A DNA stretch of 36,457 bases. It comes from Pigoraptor vietnamica (Eukaryota > Opisthokonta > Filasterea). The position numbers and the translations under genes were made by a program. The stretch lies in contig CALSCQ010000365.1 of assembly GCA_943704525.1 (NCBI GenBank), positions 1 to 36,457 of the forward strand, written 5' to 3'. The notes beneath the pieces were generated by a model. The model did no database searches. It was not told the origin of the DNA and saw only the letters and a program-made list of their open reading frames with translations. This document shows, piece by piece, positions 11,501 through 23,846 of this stretch (its first letter is position 1; each line of letters starts with the position of its first letter).

Positions 11501-14500
11501 TGGACATTCTCGAGTGGCGGTCGCGCGCGGACACTGGCGACTCTGTGGCCGTGCTGGACATTGACGAGTCGCAACCCCTGCTCGAGGACGATGAGAGGCC
11601 ATCGAGCTCTGAGCGCGCGCCCGACGGGAAATTTGGCACGCTCGTGCAAGAGTGGCTGGACTGGTATGCGACCGCCAGCGACTTTCTCAAGCGCTACTTT
11701 GCGTTTGCGAGCTACACAGCGCTGCTGTGCGTCGCGTTCATCGGGCCGGCAACGGTGCTCCGTTTCGGCTACCTCCTCGTCTTCTTCGTCTGCTGCTTCT
11801 GCCACCACAGCCTCTCGCGTCCTCTCCGCGTGATTCTGCCGCTGTGGTGGCTCGTCGCGATCGCCTCGGGGATGGCGGTGATTGTCATGTACGGCTACCA
11901 GTTCTCGCAGGTCGAGAGGGAGCTCCTCAAGCTCACGACCGCCGAGGTGCTGTGCGACCTCGGCCTCGCGCACCACCGCAACTTTGCCCTCTTCCGGTAC
12001 CTCGTCGGACCCACGGCCATGTTGCTCGTCGCCGTGTACCAGGTGTCGCTGTGGAGGGCCAACTACATCGCGGCGCTCTCCCGCGTGCCGGGTGGCGCGG
12101 AAGAAGGGGACTCGTACGCATTTGTCGCGTGGCGGTTCTTCCAGCGACTCGCCGTCCTGCACTCGCGGAGCGTTGTCATCATTGTTCTGTTCGTCGCGGC
12201 GATCACGCAAGTGTCCGCGCTGAACATTGTTACGATGCTGCTGCTCATTCTCATCACGCCGTCGCGCAAGCTGAGCACAAGCCTCGCCGTCGTCGTGCTC
12301 GTGTGGATCGAGCTGCTCGCGTCGGCAAAGTACGCGTACCAGTTCTCCTTCTTCTCCGACATGGACGATTCGACTCCGCCGGTCATCAACGGGACGTTCC
12401 CCGTTAACAACACGGTGCCCGCGACGAACGCGACCGTCCCCGTCAACGGCACGCTCCCGATCAACGGCTCCCTGCCGCTCCTCGGAAACGTGGCCATCCA
12501 GGTCAACTCGCGCACGCCGTGGACGCTGTGGGTGGCGAACGGGACGGCGCTTTTCAACGTCACCGGGAGCAGCATCACGGACGCGATGTGGATCGGCTTC
12601 AACAAGCACCCGCAGCACCCGGCGCAGTACATTCAGGTCTACGTCTACGTCGTGCTGTTTCTCGTGCTGCAGGCCATCGCGCGCGACTGGGACCGCGCCC
12701 TCCAGCGCCATTACCGACCGGATCGTCCGTATAATCCGGACGTCCCTGTGCCGCTCTTTGTTGGCGCGGACGGGGCGGAGGACGGTGCGCAAGGGACCTT
12801 CGTGCACATGCTGAACAACCTTCGCAGCTATATCGGCGTGGAGCTGTGCGCGGTGATCGCCGTGTGTGTGGCATTTGTGCGATTGAACGCGTTTGCCGTC
12901 GTCTACCTGATCCTCGTCGGTTTATGGCTGGGCGTGCCGCGAAAGTGAGTTGTGCTCTGTCGCAATTCCTCTCTGCGTGCAATTTGGACGGACACGTTCG
13001 GACACTGACACTTCTTCTCTCTGTCGTCCCCGCAGTTCCCTTCGGCGCACGTGGAAGGCCTTCATTTTGGTAGTGACGCTGCTACTCACGGCGCAGTACG
13101 CGTCACTTGTCGGGCTCCCTCCGTCGAGCCACTACCGCTACTGGTGGGAGAGCTGGAACGAGCACTGGCAGACGGGTCTCGCCAAGTGGCTGTACCTTCC
13201 TCCGGGGCAGTCAAGTCTCGTGCTCATCGGTGCGTAGCAATTGCGAACGCCAAATGTGCCTTGTGCGTGCATCGCAGTCGCATGCATTTGTGACACTCCA
13301 TCCCCGTGCGAGAATTTGCCGTCTTCTGCTTGCGCTGTGTGCTTGTGGGCGCTGCGAGGGAAGGCTGTCTAACCGTCCCCACCGGCCCCACTCGCTGCCG
13401 ACAGCCGACTTTTTCCTACTTCTCTTCACGTCGCTGCAAGGCATGCGCTTTGACGTGGAGGCTGCCAACCCGCCACCCGCCGACGGCCCTGTTGAGGACT
13501 TTACTGTGTTCCCGAGGTCCGTGAACGCCTTCGTGCGTGCATGTGTGCATACGTGCATGTGATTGGTGCGGAAAATACTGCGTTACGGATCGCCCACTAA
13601 CTGCGCCCCTGTCGCCTGTAGGAGCTACATTGCGCACATCAAGATATTCTTCTTCCGCGACTTCTACTTTATCGTGCTCGCGTTCGTGTTCGTCAACGGC
13701 GCGAGCTCCACCGACGTCCTCTCGTTCGGCTACATGATCTCCTCCCTCTACATGTTCCGGGTCGGAGAGACGCTCATCCTCAGCGAGCGAAAGCGCCGGC
13801 GCAACTGGAACGCGCTTCTCGGGTACACGTACTTCGTGCTCTGCGTCAAGTGCGCGTACCAGCTGCCCGCCTACATCGTGAACTGGGATGACGTCGCGTC
13901 GTCCGTCGTCACGGGACTCAATATCATTGGGCTTCAGAAGGGTCTCACTCTCGACCGCACCGGGGTGGACATCGACATGACGCTTGCGTGGTCCAGCACG
14001 GGGATCGTCTTCGACTTTGTCTGCTTCGTGCTCATCCTCGCCCAGCGGCGCCTCTTTGCCAGCCCGCAGCTCGCGCCCGTCGTGAACGACACGAAGCTCG
14101 ATCGTATGACGGCGTTCATGCGCGCGCGCCTGGTTGCCACGAGCCTCCGCGCGGCGCAGCGTGAGCAGCGCGCATGCGAGGAGGAGAGGCGGGAAAACAC
14201 GCGAAAGCGCATCGCGTCTCTGCGCCAATCGAACCGCTCGTCGCGGGCGCTCGGGTACCCGTCGGAAGGGCTCTACGACGGCCCGCACAGCCTCTATCCG
14301 GAGCTCGCGCGCGAGTCTGCGTCCGCCATGCTCGAACACATGGAGGCGAACGTGCCGACGGGACGGCAATCGACGGACGAAGCGGAGATGAAGCTGACCC
14401 CAAGCGGCAGCACGTTGTTCGACGGGAGCGTAGCAGCGGCATCGCGCGCCGACGACAGCATTCCACGCCCTGTGACGCCGTCCGCCGCGGACGCACAGCT

Positions 14501-17500
14501 TGTTGACGTGGGTCCCTCTTTGCCTCCCCAGCCGCGCGTGGTGCGCTGGAGCGAGAGCGAGGACCTGGTGACGGCCATCGAACAAATGTCGCCTGACACG
14601 GACAGTATGGACGTGCGTGCTTCGGAGGTGGCGTCGTCGGTCGATATGCCCAAGGTAAACGGGGAGCCGGAGTCCCTCGCCGCGGACGCCCCCACTCGCA
14701 TTCACGTCTTTCGCCTGCTCAGCGAGGGCCTCGACGCTCTCCTTGTGTGGCTGTGGTCGTTCTCGGTCGAGTATCGCTCCATCCGCTACTGGGCAGACAT
14801 GGGCACGCCGGCGACCGGCGACCTGTTGAACGAGGCGGCAATGACGCCGCTGAACCGCAGCGGATCGCGCACGACGCTCTCTCGCGCGGAGGGGGTCCGC
14901 CCGCAGACTCCGCAACGCACGCAGCGCGAGTCGCTGGACGAGGAGAACATTGTCTGGCCGATCCATCGAGGCGTCGAGCGCACGCGCCAAGCCCTCAAGT
15001 CGCCCTACGCGCACTCGCCGGGCAGTTTCGGCGCCAGCAACGACAGCCTCGGAATGCTTGCCTCTCGCGACGATCTCGCGCGCACCTACGGCGAGGACGA
15101 GCCGTTTGCGGCAGCGAAGCCCGCCCTGGATGACGACGAGGGGTCGTCGCAGCGGCTCAGCGGACGCTCCGGGACACCCGCCGAGGGCGAAGTCCCCGAG
15201 ACCCCCGTCAAGGAGGCACGTGGCCTTCCACCGCAGTCGATGCCGGCGCACGCGCGCGTGATCGACACGGGCGGCCCGCGGGCGTGGCAGCTGTGCAAGG
15301 CGATCTACTACTTGTGGCTGAGTCACACGGAGGACGTGTGTTTGGCGCTGATGGTGCTCAACAACATGGCCAATTCGAACATCCTCTCGGTCGTTTACCC
15401 GATCGTCGTCTTCACGCTCGCGCCGCTGCAGCGCCCGCGGCCGCCGGCAACGTTCTGGGTCGGGATGATCCTCTACACCGAGTTTGTGATTTGCGTCAAG
15501 TACCTCTTCCAGTTTGACTTTTGGACGTTCAACGAGAAGTGCAAGCTCGACTGGGCGTGCGAGATTATTGGCATCGAGAAGAGCGAGAGCAACTTTGTGT
15601 TTGCGATCGGGTGGGACCTCAGCGTGCTCCTTGCCCTGTTCCTGCACCGCGGGACCATGCGGCGCCTCGGCCTCTGGCGCTTCCACTCGCGCCTGCGCGC
15701 GTTCGAGAGTGGCGGAGAGGAGACTGTCCGCGACGCCGTGGGAGTGCTTGCCGACGAAGCCCGCGGTGGGTCGCGCAGGCTATTCCTTGTGCACATGTGC
15801 GTGCGTTGTTAACCCTCGCATGCCCTTGCAGAGACGTTCGCCGATTTGCAGCGCCAGAACATGCAGTCGTCCGGCGCCCTGGAGGCCATTCAGGCAACGT
15901 ACGGCCGGCGCAGCAGCCTCTCTGACCTTCAGATCGACCTGCTTGGGTCGCTAAGGGGAGGGTCCCCCGCGCCATCGACGGCCGCGACGCCGCGTGCGCA
16001 GCCGGCGCAAGCCGATCCCTTTCGCTCGGACGAGCGCGGCGACAGCTCCGCCTCGTCTTTTGACGGCCTTCCTCTGGCGAACATTGAGGCTGGAGTGGCG
16101 GGGACGCCGACGAGCGCCGCGGGTGCGGAAGCAGTGTACTGGGCCAGCGTGCGCGGGCGTACGGCGAGCAGCGTGGCGTCGTCCGTCTCGTTCAGCGACG
16201 GCGGGCGGTCGAACTCTGTGAGCCAGCCGCAGAGCCGCTCTGCGAGTTTCCAGAACGACACGGCCTCTCTCGGTGACATCAAGCCGTTCTTTCGGCGCAT
16301 GCTGGACACGAGCACGCTGCCGTCGCGCGACTGCTACGCGGCCATGTTCGCGTTTGACTTTGTGGCCTTCATCGTCATTATGTTTGGGTGGACGGGATTC
16401 CAGTCTGAGGACCAGGGCGGCGGCCGCAACGTCGCGACGTTCATCCGCGAGAACAGGATTCCGCTCACGTTTGTGCTCGTGCTCCTCGCCCAGTTTTGCC
16501 TGATCATCGTCGACCGCTGCATCTACCTGCGGCACTCGCTGCCCGCGAAGCTGTCGCTGCAGGTCCTGCTGACGCTCATCATCCACGTCGGCGTTTTCTT
16601 TCTCCTCCCCATACTCGTCACGGGGCGGACGTTCGACAGCAACCCCGTGCTCGTGTGCTGGTACATTGCGAAGGCCGGGTACCTCTACGTGTCGGCGCAG
16701 CAGATCAAGTACGGCTACCCGACGCAGGTCCTGAACAACTTTCTCACGCGGCACTTCAACGTCCTCAGCCGCGTGTTGTTTATCGGCTACATGGCGATTC
16801 CCTTCGTGCACGAGCTGCGCGTCATCATTGACTGGACGTGCACGGACACGACGTTCAGCCTTCCGCAGTGGTTCAAGATGGAGGACATTTACTCGCAGCT
16901 CTTCTCAGTCAAGGCCATGCGCCAGTTCGAGCACGAGTTCCCGCGAAAGCTCGGCGAGAAGCAGAAGTGGTACACGAAGGGCGGCGTCGGCGGCCTCCTC
17001 CTCTTCCTTCTACTCTTCGTCGTCTTTCTCCCGCTCATCCTCATCGCGCTCGCCACGCAAAGCAGCGTCGCCAACGCGCCCACCGGCCTCTCGTGCACCG
17101 TGTCGATCGCCGGCTACGAGCCCCTCTTCAAGATGTCAACGCTGCCCGAGAACCTCCGCCCGCTCGCGCGCAACGAGTACGACCGCCTCGTTCTGTACGG
17201 AATGGACCTTCACGACTATCAGCTGGAAGACACTGGCGTCGCGCGCATAGCGCCGCAGTCGACCGGCACGTGGGACGTCAGCCCTCCCTCGCGGACGAAC
17301 CTCGTCGCGATGCTCCTCAACTCGACAGAGGACGTCACCATCCGCGCCGACTTTTCGTTCTTCCGCGCGTCGACGATCAGCACTGTCGCCGAGACGATCG
17401 AGGGATCCAATGTGGCGGTGTTTGCATACGGCCACCCGATCCGCACAACGCTCGCGGCCATGCTGCAGTACGCCGCTCCGCCGAACGGGACGGTGCCAAC

Positions 17501-18047
17501 GTCGGTTGTCGTGCCGAAACTCTTCCCCGCAGTGTTCCGACTGCCGGAGACTGGAAGCGCGACGCCCGCGGTGTTACCCGGACAGCCGTCCACGTCGCTC
17601 GTCGACGTCAAGCTTGGGCTGAGCACCGCGGTCGTCAACGGCACGCAGCGCGAGTGGTGGACGGTGAGCCAGTTTTCGCCGCACCTGATCGTGTGGGCGG
17701 ACTACCCCGTGCGCGCCGACTGGCTCGAGATTGTCACGGTCAGCGACCGCGTCTCGGATCCCCGGTGGGGCTTCGTCAACAGCTACGGCCTTATCGGACT
17801 GTACATCTCGGTCGTCCTCGTCATTGGTCGCTTCCTGCGCATGTCTGTCGCGAACATGTCGCACACCATCGTCTACGATGACATGCCCAACGTCGACGCG
17901 CTGTTACTCCTCTGCATGGACATTTACCTCGCGCGCGAGACGGGCGAGCTCGACGTCGAGGAGACGATGTACTGGGAGCTCGTCACGCTCTACAGATCCC
18001 CCGACGCCCTCATCCAGTGGACTAAGCCCCCCGAGAAGCGCGAGTGA
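8388..18047 (+). CDS. PIEZO: PIEZO mechanosensitive cation channel, full length
   Basis: Join 8388..8454, 8652..8747, 8911..9092, 9172..12944, 13036..13229, 13405..13516, 13622..15765, 15832..18047 gives 2927 residues, in the usual 2500-2900 range for PIEZO. The N-terminus is a chain of hydrophobic segments, as expected for the propeller-like blades. The PF(x2)E(x6)W family motif is intact: PFVHELRVIIDW, Pro2513 to Trp2524. The pore module follows in canonical order: anchor, outer helix (GGVGGLLLFLLLFVVFL), a cap of about 230 residues, inner helix (GLIGLYISVVLVIGRFLR) and the cytosolic tail (CMDIYLARETGELDVEE, LYRSPDALIQWTK), the best-conserved part of the family. It should form a trimeric plasma-membrane channel opened by membrane tension. 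Lineage-specific cytosolic loops are Ser/Pro-rich, and one carries three copies of PIPRV(P/A)SVG. An extracellular loop at about 1188-1246 is dense in N-glycosylation sequons. Intron 1 carries a (CA)n tract. The start is the ATG in CAACACCATGG, directly before the first membrane segment. Confidence 0.96.
8512..8540 (+). repeat. (CA)n tract in PIEZO intron 1
   Basis: About 15 CA units lie in the intron 8455-8651. Here the sense strand is (CA)n, the opposite of the other intronic dinucleotide tracts in the window. Confidence 0.95.
10024..10179 (+). repeat. Three-copy PIPRV(P/A)SVG peptide repeat within PIEZO
   Basis: Copies are encoded at 10024-10050, 10093-10119 and 10153-10179 (residues about 400, 423 and 443). 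Codon use differs between copies (for example CGC GTC CCG AGT against CGT GTA CCG AGC), so this is peptide-level conservation rather than a recent DNA duplication. The motif sits in a Ser/Thr-rich cytosolic loop and contains an R-x-x-S core. Confidence 0.9.
12388..12564 (+). other. Cluster of seven N-glycosylation sequons in a PIEZO extracellular loop
   Basis: Asn residues at about 1188, 1194, 1201, 1207, 1213, 1238 and 1244 all lie in N-x-S/T context. The first five are spaced 6-7 residues apart in a repetitive Pro/Val-rich sequence (PVNGTLPINGSLP). Hydrophobic segments on both sides place it as a loop; its extracellular side is inferred from the sequons. Confidence 0.75.
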
Positions 18048-18228
18048 AATTTTACGTTGCGCTCAGCTCAGAAGAGCGCGAATGGCAATGGACCCCCTTC
18101 GAACCACTTTTCAAGCAGTTTGTATTTGCGTTTCGTCTTGCGCGTTCGCCGCGTCGCGCGTCGTCGTCTTTTTCTCTGCCAATACACACCAACCAAGTCC
18201 AGAGCAGAGCCTCAGTTTGCGTATCCCC
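18048..18228. other. Convergent 3' intergenic spacer
   Basis: This gap of 181 bases lies between the PIEZO stop and the ValRS stop, the two genes facing each other. I see no AATAAA on either strand, no CACGTG and no further gene. The two 3' UTRs probably lie close together or overlap. Confidence 0.6.
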
Positions 18229-21200
18229 TCAGCGCATCTCCTCGTACGTGCGGCGAGCGCGCTCGACAGCGCCAATCTCCGTCTCAATGTCCTTGATCTG
18301 CAACAGACAACACACATGTGAGCAACATCCGCTTGTGAGCAGTTGCACAGGCGCCACATGTGAACGACATCTTATGCGAACCCAGTTGCAAAAGGCGTCA
18401 CAGTCCCACCTTTTCGGCGTTCTGCTCGCGGACCTTCTCGGGGACGCGCTGCTCATATCCGGCCACCTGCGTCGCCTTGCGCTGCTTGTCCAACTGCACC
18501 TTGAGCTTCTCGAGCTTGTCGGCGAGGCGGGAGATTTCCTTGTCGACCTCCACAAGGCCCTAAACGAACAAAAAAAAAAAGAAAAAAAAACAGTAAGAAC
18601 AAAACGAACAACAACTCGACTAGGAAGCAAACTGTAAACGATGATTAGATGGCGCAGGCATTGTGGGGAAAGAAGATTGACTTACCTTCACGAGGATGTT
18701 CACTTCGCACTTGCCCGTGACGACCTCCATCGCGCATCCGACAGGCACCTCGCTCGCCGCAAGAACGAGCGCGACCGACTCGCATCCCGCAAGCGTCGCA
18801 ATGACGGGGATGTACAGCGCAAGCGTGTCGCGGAGCGATGCCTCGAAGCACCGAACAAACGCTGCGCATTACGAGCCACAGAAAATGATCAGCTCCCGGT
18901 ATCCACGGACAACCCCACAACACGCGAGACGTGTGCTTGCCTATGCCACATACCCTGCGGCTTGGCCTTCGCCGTGAGATAGTTCATCTTGAGGGAACGA
19001 ATCGCCTTGATGACGTCGAGCGCCTGCGCAAAGTCGGCCTCGACAGCGGCGTCCGAACGCTTGCAGTCCGATGGCTGCGGGTACGGCGCGACGCAAATCG
19101 AGACAAAGCCGCTGTTGGCCGCCTTCGGGAGGCGGTGGTAGAGCTCCTCCGTGAGGAAAGGCATAAAGGGCGCGAGAATTCGGATGCCGAAATCAAGGCA
19201 CGTATGAAGCGTCGAGCGCGCAGCGGCGGCAGCCTATAAGGGGGTAATTATAAGAGTCGGTTGCAAGAAGACGGACCCACAGCCATCGCGAACGCTTCCG
19301 CGGCAACAAATTCATCGCACGTCGCGCTCACCCGCGCATCAGATCCGCCAAAGATGGGCTTGACGGCCTCGATGTACACGTCGCAGAGCTCGTACAGCCA
19401 GAAGTTGTAGATGGCCGACGTCGCCCGGGGGAAGTCGTAGTTCGTGAAGCCCGCGTCGCACTCGGCAACGGCGTGCGTGAGACGGGACAGAATCCACCGG
19501 TCGATCGGGGCCTCGTCGGCGGCAAGGCTGAACGCAGCGGGCGGCACATAGCCGTCGCCGAGCTTCTGGAGGGCGAAGCGCGTCGCGTTCCACAACTTGT
19601 TGCAGAAGTGGCGGTAGCCAACGACACGGTTGACGTCGAGGTTGATGTCGCGGCCCTATAGAAACAAAATTTGAGAGAGCGTGAGTCACGTGCGTCCAAG
19701 TAATGATGCAGTCACACAGTGTGAAGTAACGATGCAGTCACACATTGTGCGAGTCATGAAGACGCATACCTGGGCGGTGTATGCGCAGAGAGCGAACCGG
19801 AGGGCGTCCGTGCCACACTCAGGGATGCCTGGCATAGCGAGCAAGAAAGGTGAGCAAATAACAAAACTTCCACAAACTCGAACCGTATGCCACGCATACA
19901 ATGCACAGCCCCAGACACCTACCGTCGGGATAGTCGCGCTTCTGGCCCTCAACGGCGCGGGCGACCTCCTGCTGGTCGAGGTTGCCTCCCTCCAGCTGCT
20001 TGTGCAGGTCCTCGAGCTTGATGCCGCGAATGACGTCAACGGGGTCAATGACGTTGCCGAGCGACTTGGACATCTTGCGGCCGTGCGCGTCGCGGACGAT
20101 GGCGTGGAGGAAGACCTCGCGGAACGGTACCTTGCCGGTCAGCTCCATGCCGAAGAACACCATGCGCGCGACCCAGAAGAAGAGGATGTCGTGCCCAGTC
20201 TCGAGGAGGGCGCCCGGGTAGAACAGCTCGAGCTCTTCCGACTGGTCCGGCCAGCCAAAGATGCTGAAGGGGAACAGCGCCGACGAGAACCACGTGTCCA
20301 GCACGTCAGGATCCTGCTCGAGGCGAATCTTGTCCTTCGGCACGCCAAACCGCTTCGCCGCCTCCTCGAGTGCCTCGGCCTCCGTGTGCGCAATGACCCA
20401 GTACTTCTCGTCGGCGTCCTAAGGCACGCAGCGAAGGCGCAGTCAGCAACATGCGAACGAAGTATTCACCCAAATCGCATCGCGTAAGTGTAGAGGAGTC
20501 ACGCGCCAACACCACACACCTGAGCGCGGGGCTGTCCGTCGATGACGACAAAGTAGGCAGGGATGCGGTGGCCCCACCAGAGCTGGCGCGAGATGCACCA
20601 GTCGCGGATGTTCTCCAGCCAGCCAAACCACGTCTTCTCGTGGATGTCAGGGATGATGCGCAGTTCCTTCGTCACCTTCACGGCGTCGATGGCGCGCCGG
20701 GCCATCTCGTCGCTGCGGACGTACCACTGCGGCTTGACGAGCGGCTCGACGACGTCCTTTGTGCGGCTGCAGATGGGGACGACCATGGGGTTGTCCTGCC
20801 GAGACAAATTAGAATCATCAGCGCCCGCACAGAGGAGAGACACACATCAATGGCATAACGGTGTGCGCACCTTGACCTCGCGGAAGAGGCCCTTCTCCTT
20901 CAGCGCCTTCAGGACGGCGACACGGGCATCGAACCGCTTCATGCCCTGTCGACCGACAGACACGGCATAGTAAGTAAGCAATCGCCGAACACAGAAGCCT
21001 TTCTAACCGAAAGCGAAGAGGTTTACCTGGAACTGCGGGCAGTAGTCGTTGATCGTGCCGTCATCGTTGAGAATGTTGACGACGGGGAGGTTGTGGCGGA
21101 GGCCAACCTCGAAATCGTTGAAGTCGTGGCCCGGGGTGATCTTCACGGCACCTGCACACGAAAATGACGCAATACGACGCGTCAATGGCCAGTTCAGCAG

Positions 21201-23220
21201 TGAAGATAAGGGAATGCAACGATCGGAGTGCGTGTGTCTCGTCCACGCACCAGTGCCGAAAGCTGGGTCGACGAAGCTGTCCGTGACGATGGGAATCGTC
21301 TTGCCCGTGAAGGGATGGACAACGTGCTTGCCATGGAGGTGCTACAACGAAGTCGCATGAGAATGGCGTTGAGCAGAGCAGACGGAAACCAAAACAGCAC
21401 GCGCAGCCGCCGCATTTACCTTGTAGCGGGCGTCATCGGGGTGAATAGCGACGGCCGTATCACCAAGCATTGTCTCGATACGGGTGGTGGCGACGACAAT
21501 CTCCTCATCTGTGCAAGTAATGACAGTGAGCACAACAGCTCTGCGCGAATAAATGCATTTTGAACAACTAAAGCACTCACCGGAGCCGTCAATCTTGTAC
21601 GCAAACGACGTGAGTGTGCCGAACTCGTACTTGCGATCGCCGTGGCCGGGAACGGTCATGAGGGTGCGGCCGGTGAGCTCCTTCTTGTCGACCTACAGAG
21701 ACACAAAAACAGAGGACAAGAGTGAGACAAAGTGAGTGAAAGCTACAACATGAATGAGGTACGCGATAGTAGTAAAGCGGGAGCAAGCACAAACAGAAGC
21801 ATATCCGTCCGCCCACCTCGAGGTCGGAGATGGCCGACTTGAGCGAGCAGCACCAGTTGACGAGGCGGTTCGCGCGGTAGATCTTCTTCGTTTGATGCAG
21901 GCGAATAAACGCCTCCTGGACAGCCCGGCTCAGCTTCTGCGGTGGCCACAAAAAAAGAAAGCTTAGCAGAGGTCGGCTGACGGTGCACGCATGTTGCACA
22001 CTCGACGGAACACTCGCACGGGCTATCGCCACACAGCGCACACAACAACTGAAAAAAAAAAACCGCCAACCCACGGGGTCCATGGTGAAGCACGCGCGGT
22101 CCCAGTCGAGGGACGAGCCCAGCTTGCGCAGCTGCGTGTAGATGCGGTCGCCGTACGTTTCCTTCCACTTCCACACCTCCGCGACGAAGTTCTCACGCCC
22201 GAGATCATGGCGCGTCTTGCCCTGCTCGCGCGCAATCTTCTTCTCGACGACGACCTGCGTGGCAATGCCGGCGTGGTCCGTGCCGGGGTTCCACAGGCAC
22301 ATCTCGCCGCGCATGCGGTGCCTGCGACCATGGGGTAACAGCGTCACATACACTGCTGGCTTCCCGCGCCATGACGCACAAATCTACTTTGACGGAATTA
22401 GGGGAGAGGGGGGGAGGATAGGTACTCACCAGCGGGTGATGCAGTCCTCGATGGCGTTAGTGAGCGCGTGGCCAATGTGGAGTGCGCCAGTGACGTTGGG
22501 CGGCGGAATGGCCATCATGAACACCTTGCGTCCCTTCTTCTCATAGCTCTCGCGAAGCGTCTTCTCCTGCTCACGCGCATTCAACAGCCCACATGAGCAG
22601 ATGTAGAGGCGCCTGTGTCACGGCGAACAGTCTGCATGACAACGCACCGGGTACTCGGGCTTGAAGAATCCAGACTTCTCCCACCAGTCGTACCACGCCG
22701 ACTCGACAGCAACGGGATTGTAGCTCTCCGCCATGGGCGCGTTCATATCTATAGAACCGCCGAAGCAAAATCGTCCCGTTAACACCGGCAGCGTGCAACA
22801 AGATCGTGGCAAAGAGAATAACACCCACCCTTCCTCTCGCCCTTGGGAGTGGTGTTGACAAACTCAGGCTCGGCCTTCTTCTCCTTCTTCTTGCCATCGG
22901 CCTTTGCCTTGGCCTGCGCACATAACACACCAGATCTCAGCACTATCTTCGCACAAAATTGCTCAGAACGATATTCCACCAGCCAATCGATTCGAGTGTC
23001 GACGACAACCACTCACGTCGGAGGGCCCCGCCTCCTTGGCCTTGGCAGCCTTCTCGGCCTCCGCGGCCTTGTTTGCGGCCTGCTTCTTCGCAAACTTTTC
23101 CAGCTTCTCCTTCTTCTTTAGCTCGTTTTTCGACAGCTGCTTCGTCTCCCCAGTGACGGGGTCCACAAACGTCGTCGATCCATCGTCCGCAGGGGCGGGG
23201 CCGGCGCCAGAGTCGGCCAT
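18229..23220 (-). CDS. VARS1: Valyl-tRNA synthetase, cytosolic eukaryotic type
   Basis: Nineteen exons on the minus strand: 23220..23017, 22913..22829, 22748..22648, 22566..22430, 22321..22075, 21936..21817, 21692..21581, 21508..21420, 21341..21251, 21151..21027, 20945..20871, 20795..20520, 20418..19923, 19828..19770, 19655..19281, 19233..18954, 18861..18686, 18559..18410, 18297..18229; 1088 residues, all phases consistent. A Lys/Ala-rich extension of about 100 residues ([16 protein letters not shown]) is typical of eukaryotic class I synthetases. The Rossmann core has HIGH at about 160-163 and KMSKS at about 669-673. The editing (CP1) domain between them has the [17 protein letters not shown] and [16 protein letters not shown] motifs that hydrolyse mischarged Thr-tRNAVal. 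The anticodon-binding domain and a C-terminal coiled coil (about 1017-1088) follow. It attaches valine to tRNAVal in the cytosol; I see no clear mitochondrial presequence. Its 18 introns contrast with intron-poor neighbours. Confidence 0.97.
19234..19280 (-). other. Very short (47-base) spliceosomal intron in the ValRS gene
   Basis: On the minus strand it begins GTGGGTCC and ends CCCCCTTATAG. It is not a multiple of three and would add stop codons if retained. Removing it joins ...EAFAMA to [11 protein letters not shown] in phase 0. The other ValRS introns are about 72-138 bases, so this one is well below the rest. Confidence 0.8.
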
Positions 23221-23846
23221 CTTCCCCTACTCTTGCTCGCGTGCACGCGCAAGACGTATCACGGGAAATTAAGAATCACACTCGGCCACTCGTGTGGATG
23301 CGGCCGAGTCAGCTGTTTGAAACACGAAGTGGAGAGTGTGAGTTAGCAGTCACCCCTTTCAATAACGACACGCACACACCCACCCACAGCGAGTCATGCT
23401 TACACTCACCGTGCGAATGTCACTCGCGGCAATGCGTCAAGGGAAAGTGAGGCTGCGATTCACTTGCGGGTCCCAGTGTGTGCTGTGACACACCGTTGTG
23501 GTCGCAGTCCACATGGTCAACCCTTGCGTCACACCTCTGAAATGCCGTCATTATATACGACGTCACATCGTATTGAAAATGACGAATGTAGTGCGTCATT
23601 TCGCTTGGCATATTGCTGACAATTTTGTTTTTTTGGGTTTCGACGAACTTCTCTTTCGTTCATTAGGCGCCACGCATCATATTTGGTGAGGCGAACTCTC
23701 ATTAGCACGTGTAGGTAGCACTGGGATCACATACACGCACACTCCTTTGCCACGGGCGTACTTGGCGGTATGCTCTGCACGTCGTAATCGCAAAGTGAGG
23801 GGGCGTGCCCCTAATCAGTGTTGCGCGTGGTGCGGAAGGGGCGAAC
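23221..23846. promoter_or_regulatory. Divergent promoter of ValRS and the PTB-ankyrin gene, rich in CGTCA motifs
   Basis: CGTCA or its complement TGACG occurs at 23527-23531, 23546-23550, 23561-23565, 23580-23584 and 23594-23598, five copies in 72 bases. The last two form a perfect inverted repeat, AAATGACG (23577-23584) and CGTCATTT (23594-23601), with a 9-base spacer. CGTCA is the half-site of CREB/ATF-type bZIP factors. TATATA lies at 23552-23557 within the cluster. CACGTG lies at 23706-23711, about 136 bases before the rightward ATG. No coding sequence is visible. Confidence 0.55.

Noticed and set aside
11080-15686. Very long minus-strand open frames opposite PIEZO (575 and 756 codons)
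   Set aside because: They lie exactly opposite conserved PIEZO exons, are extremely Arg/Pro/His-rich, match no family, and reflect GC-rich codon use that removes stops from the antisense frame.
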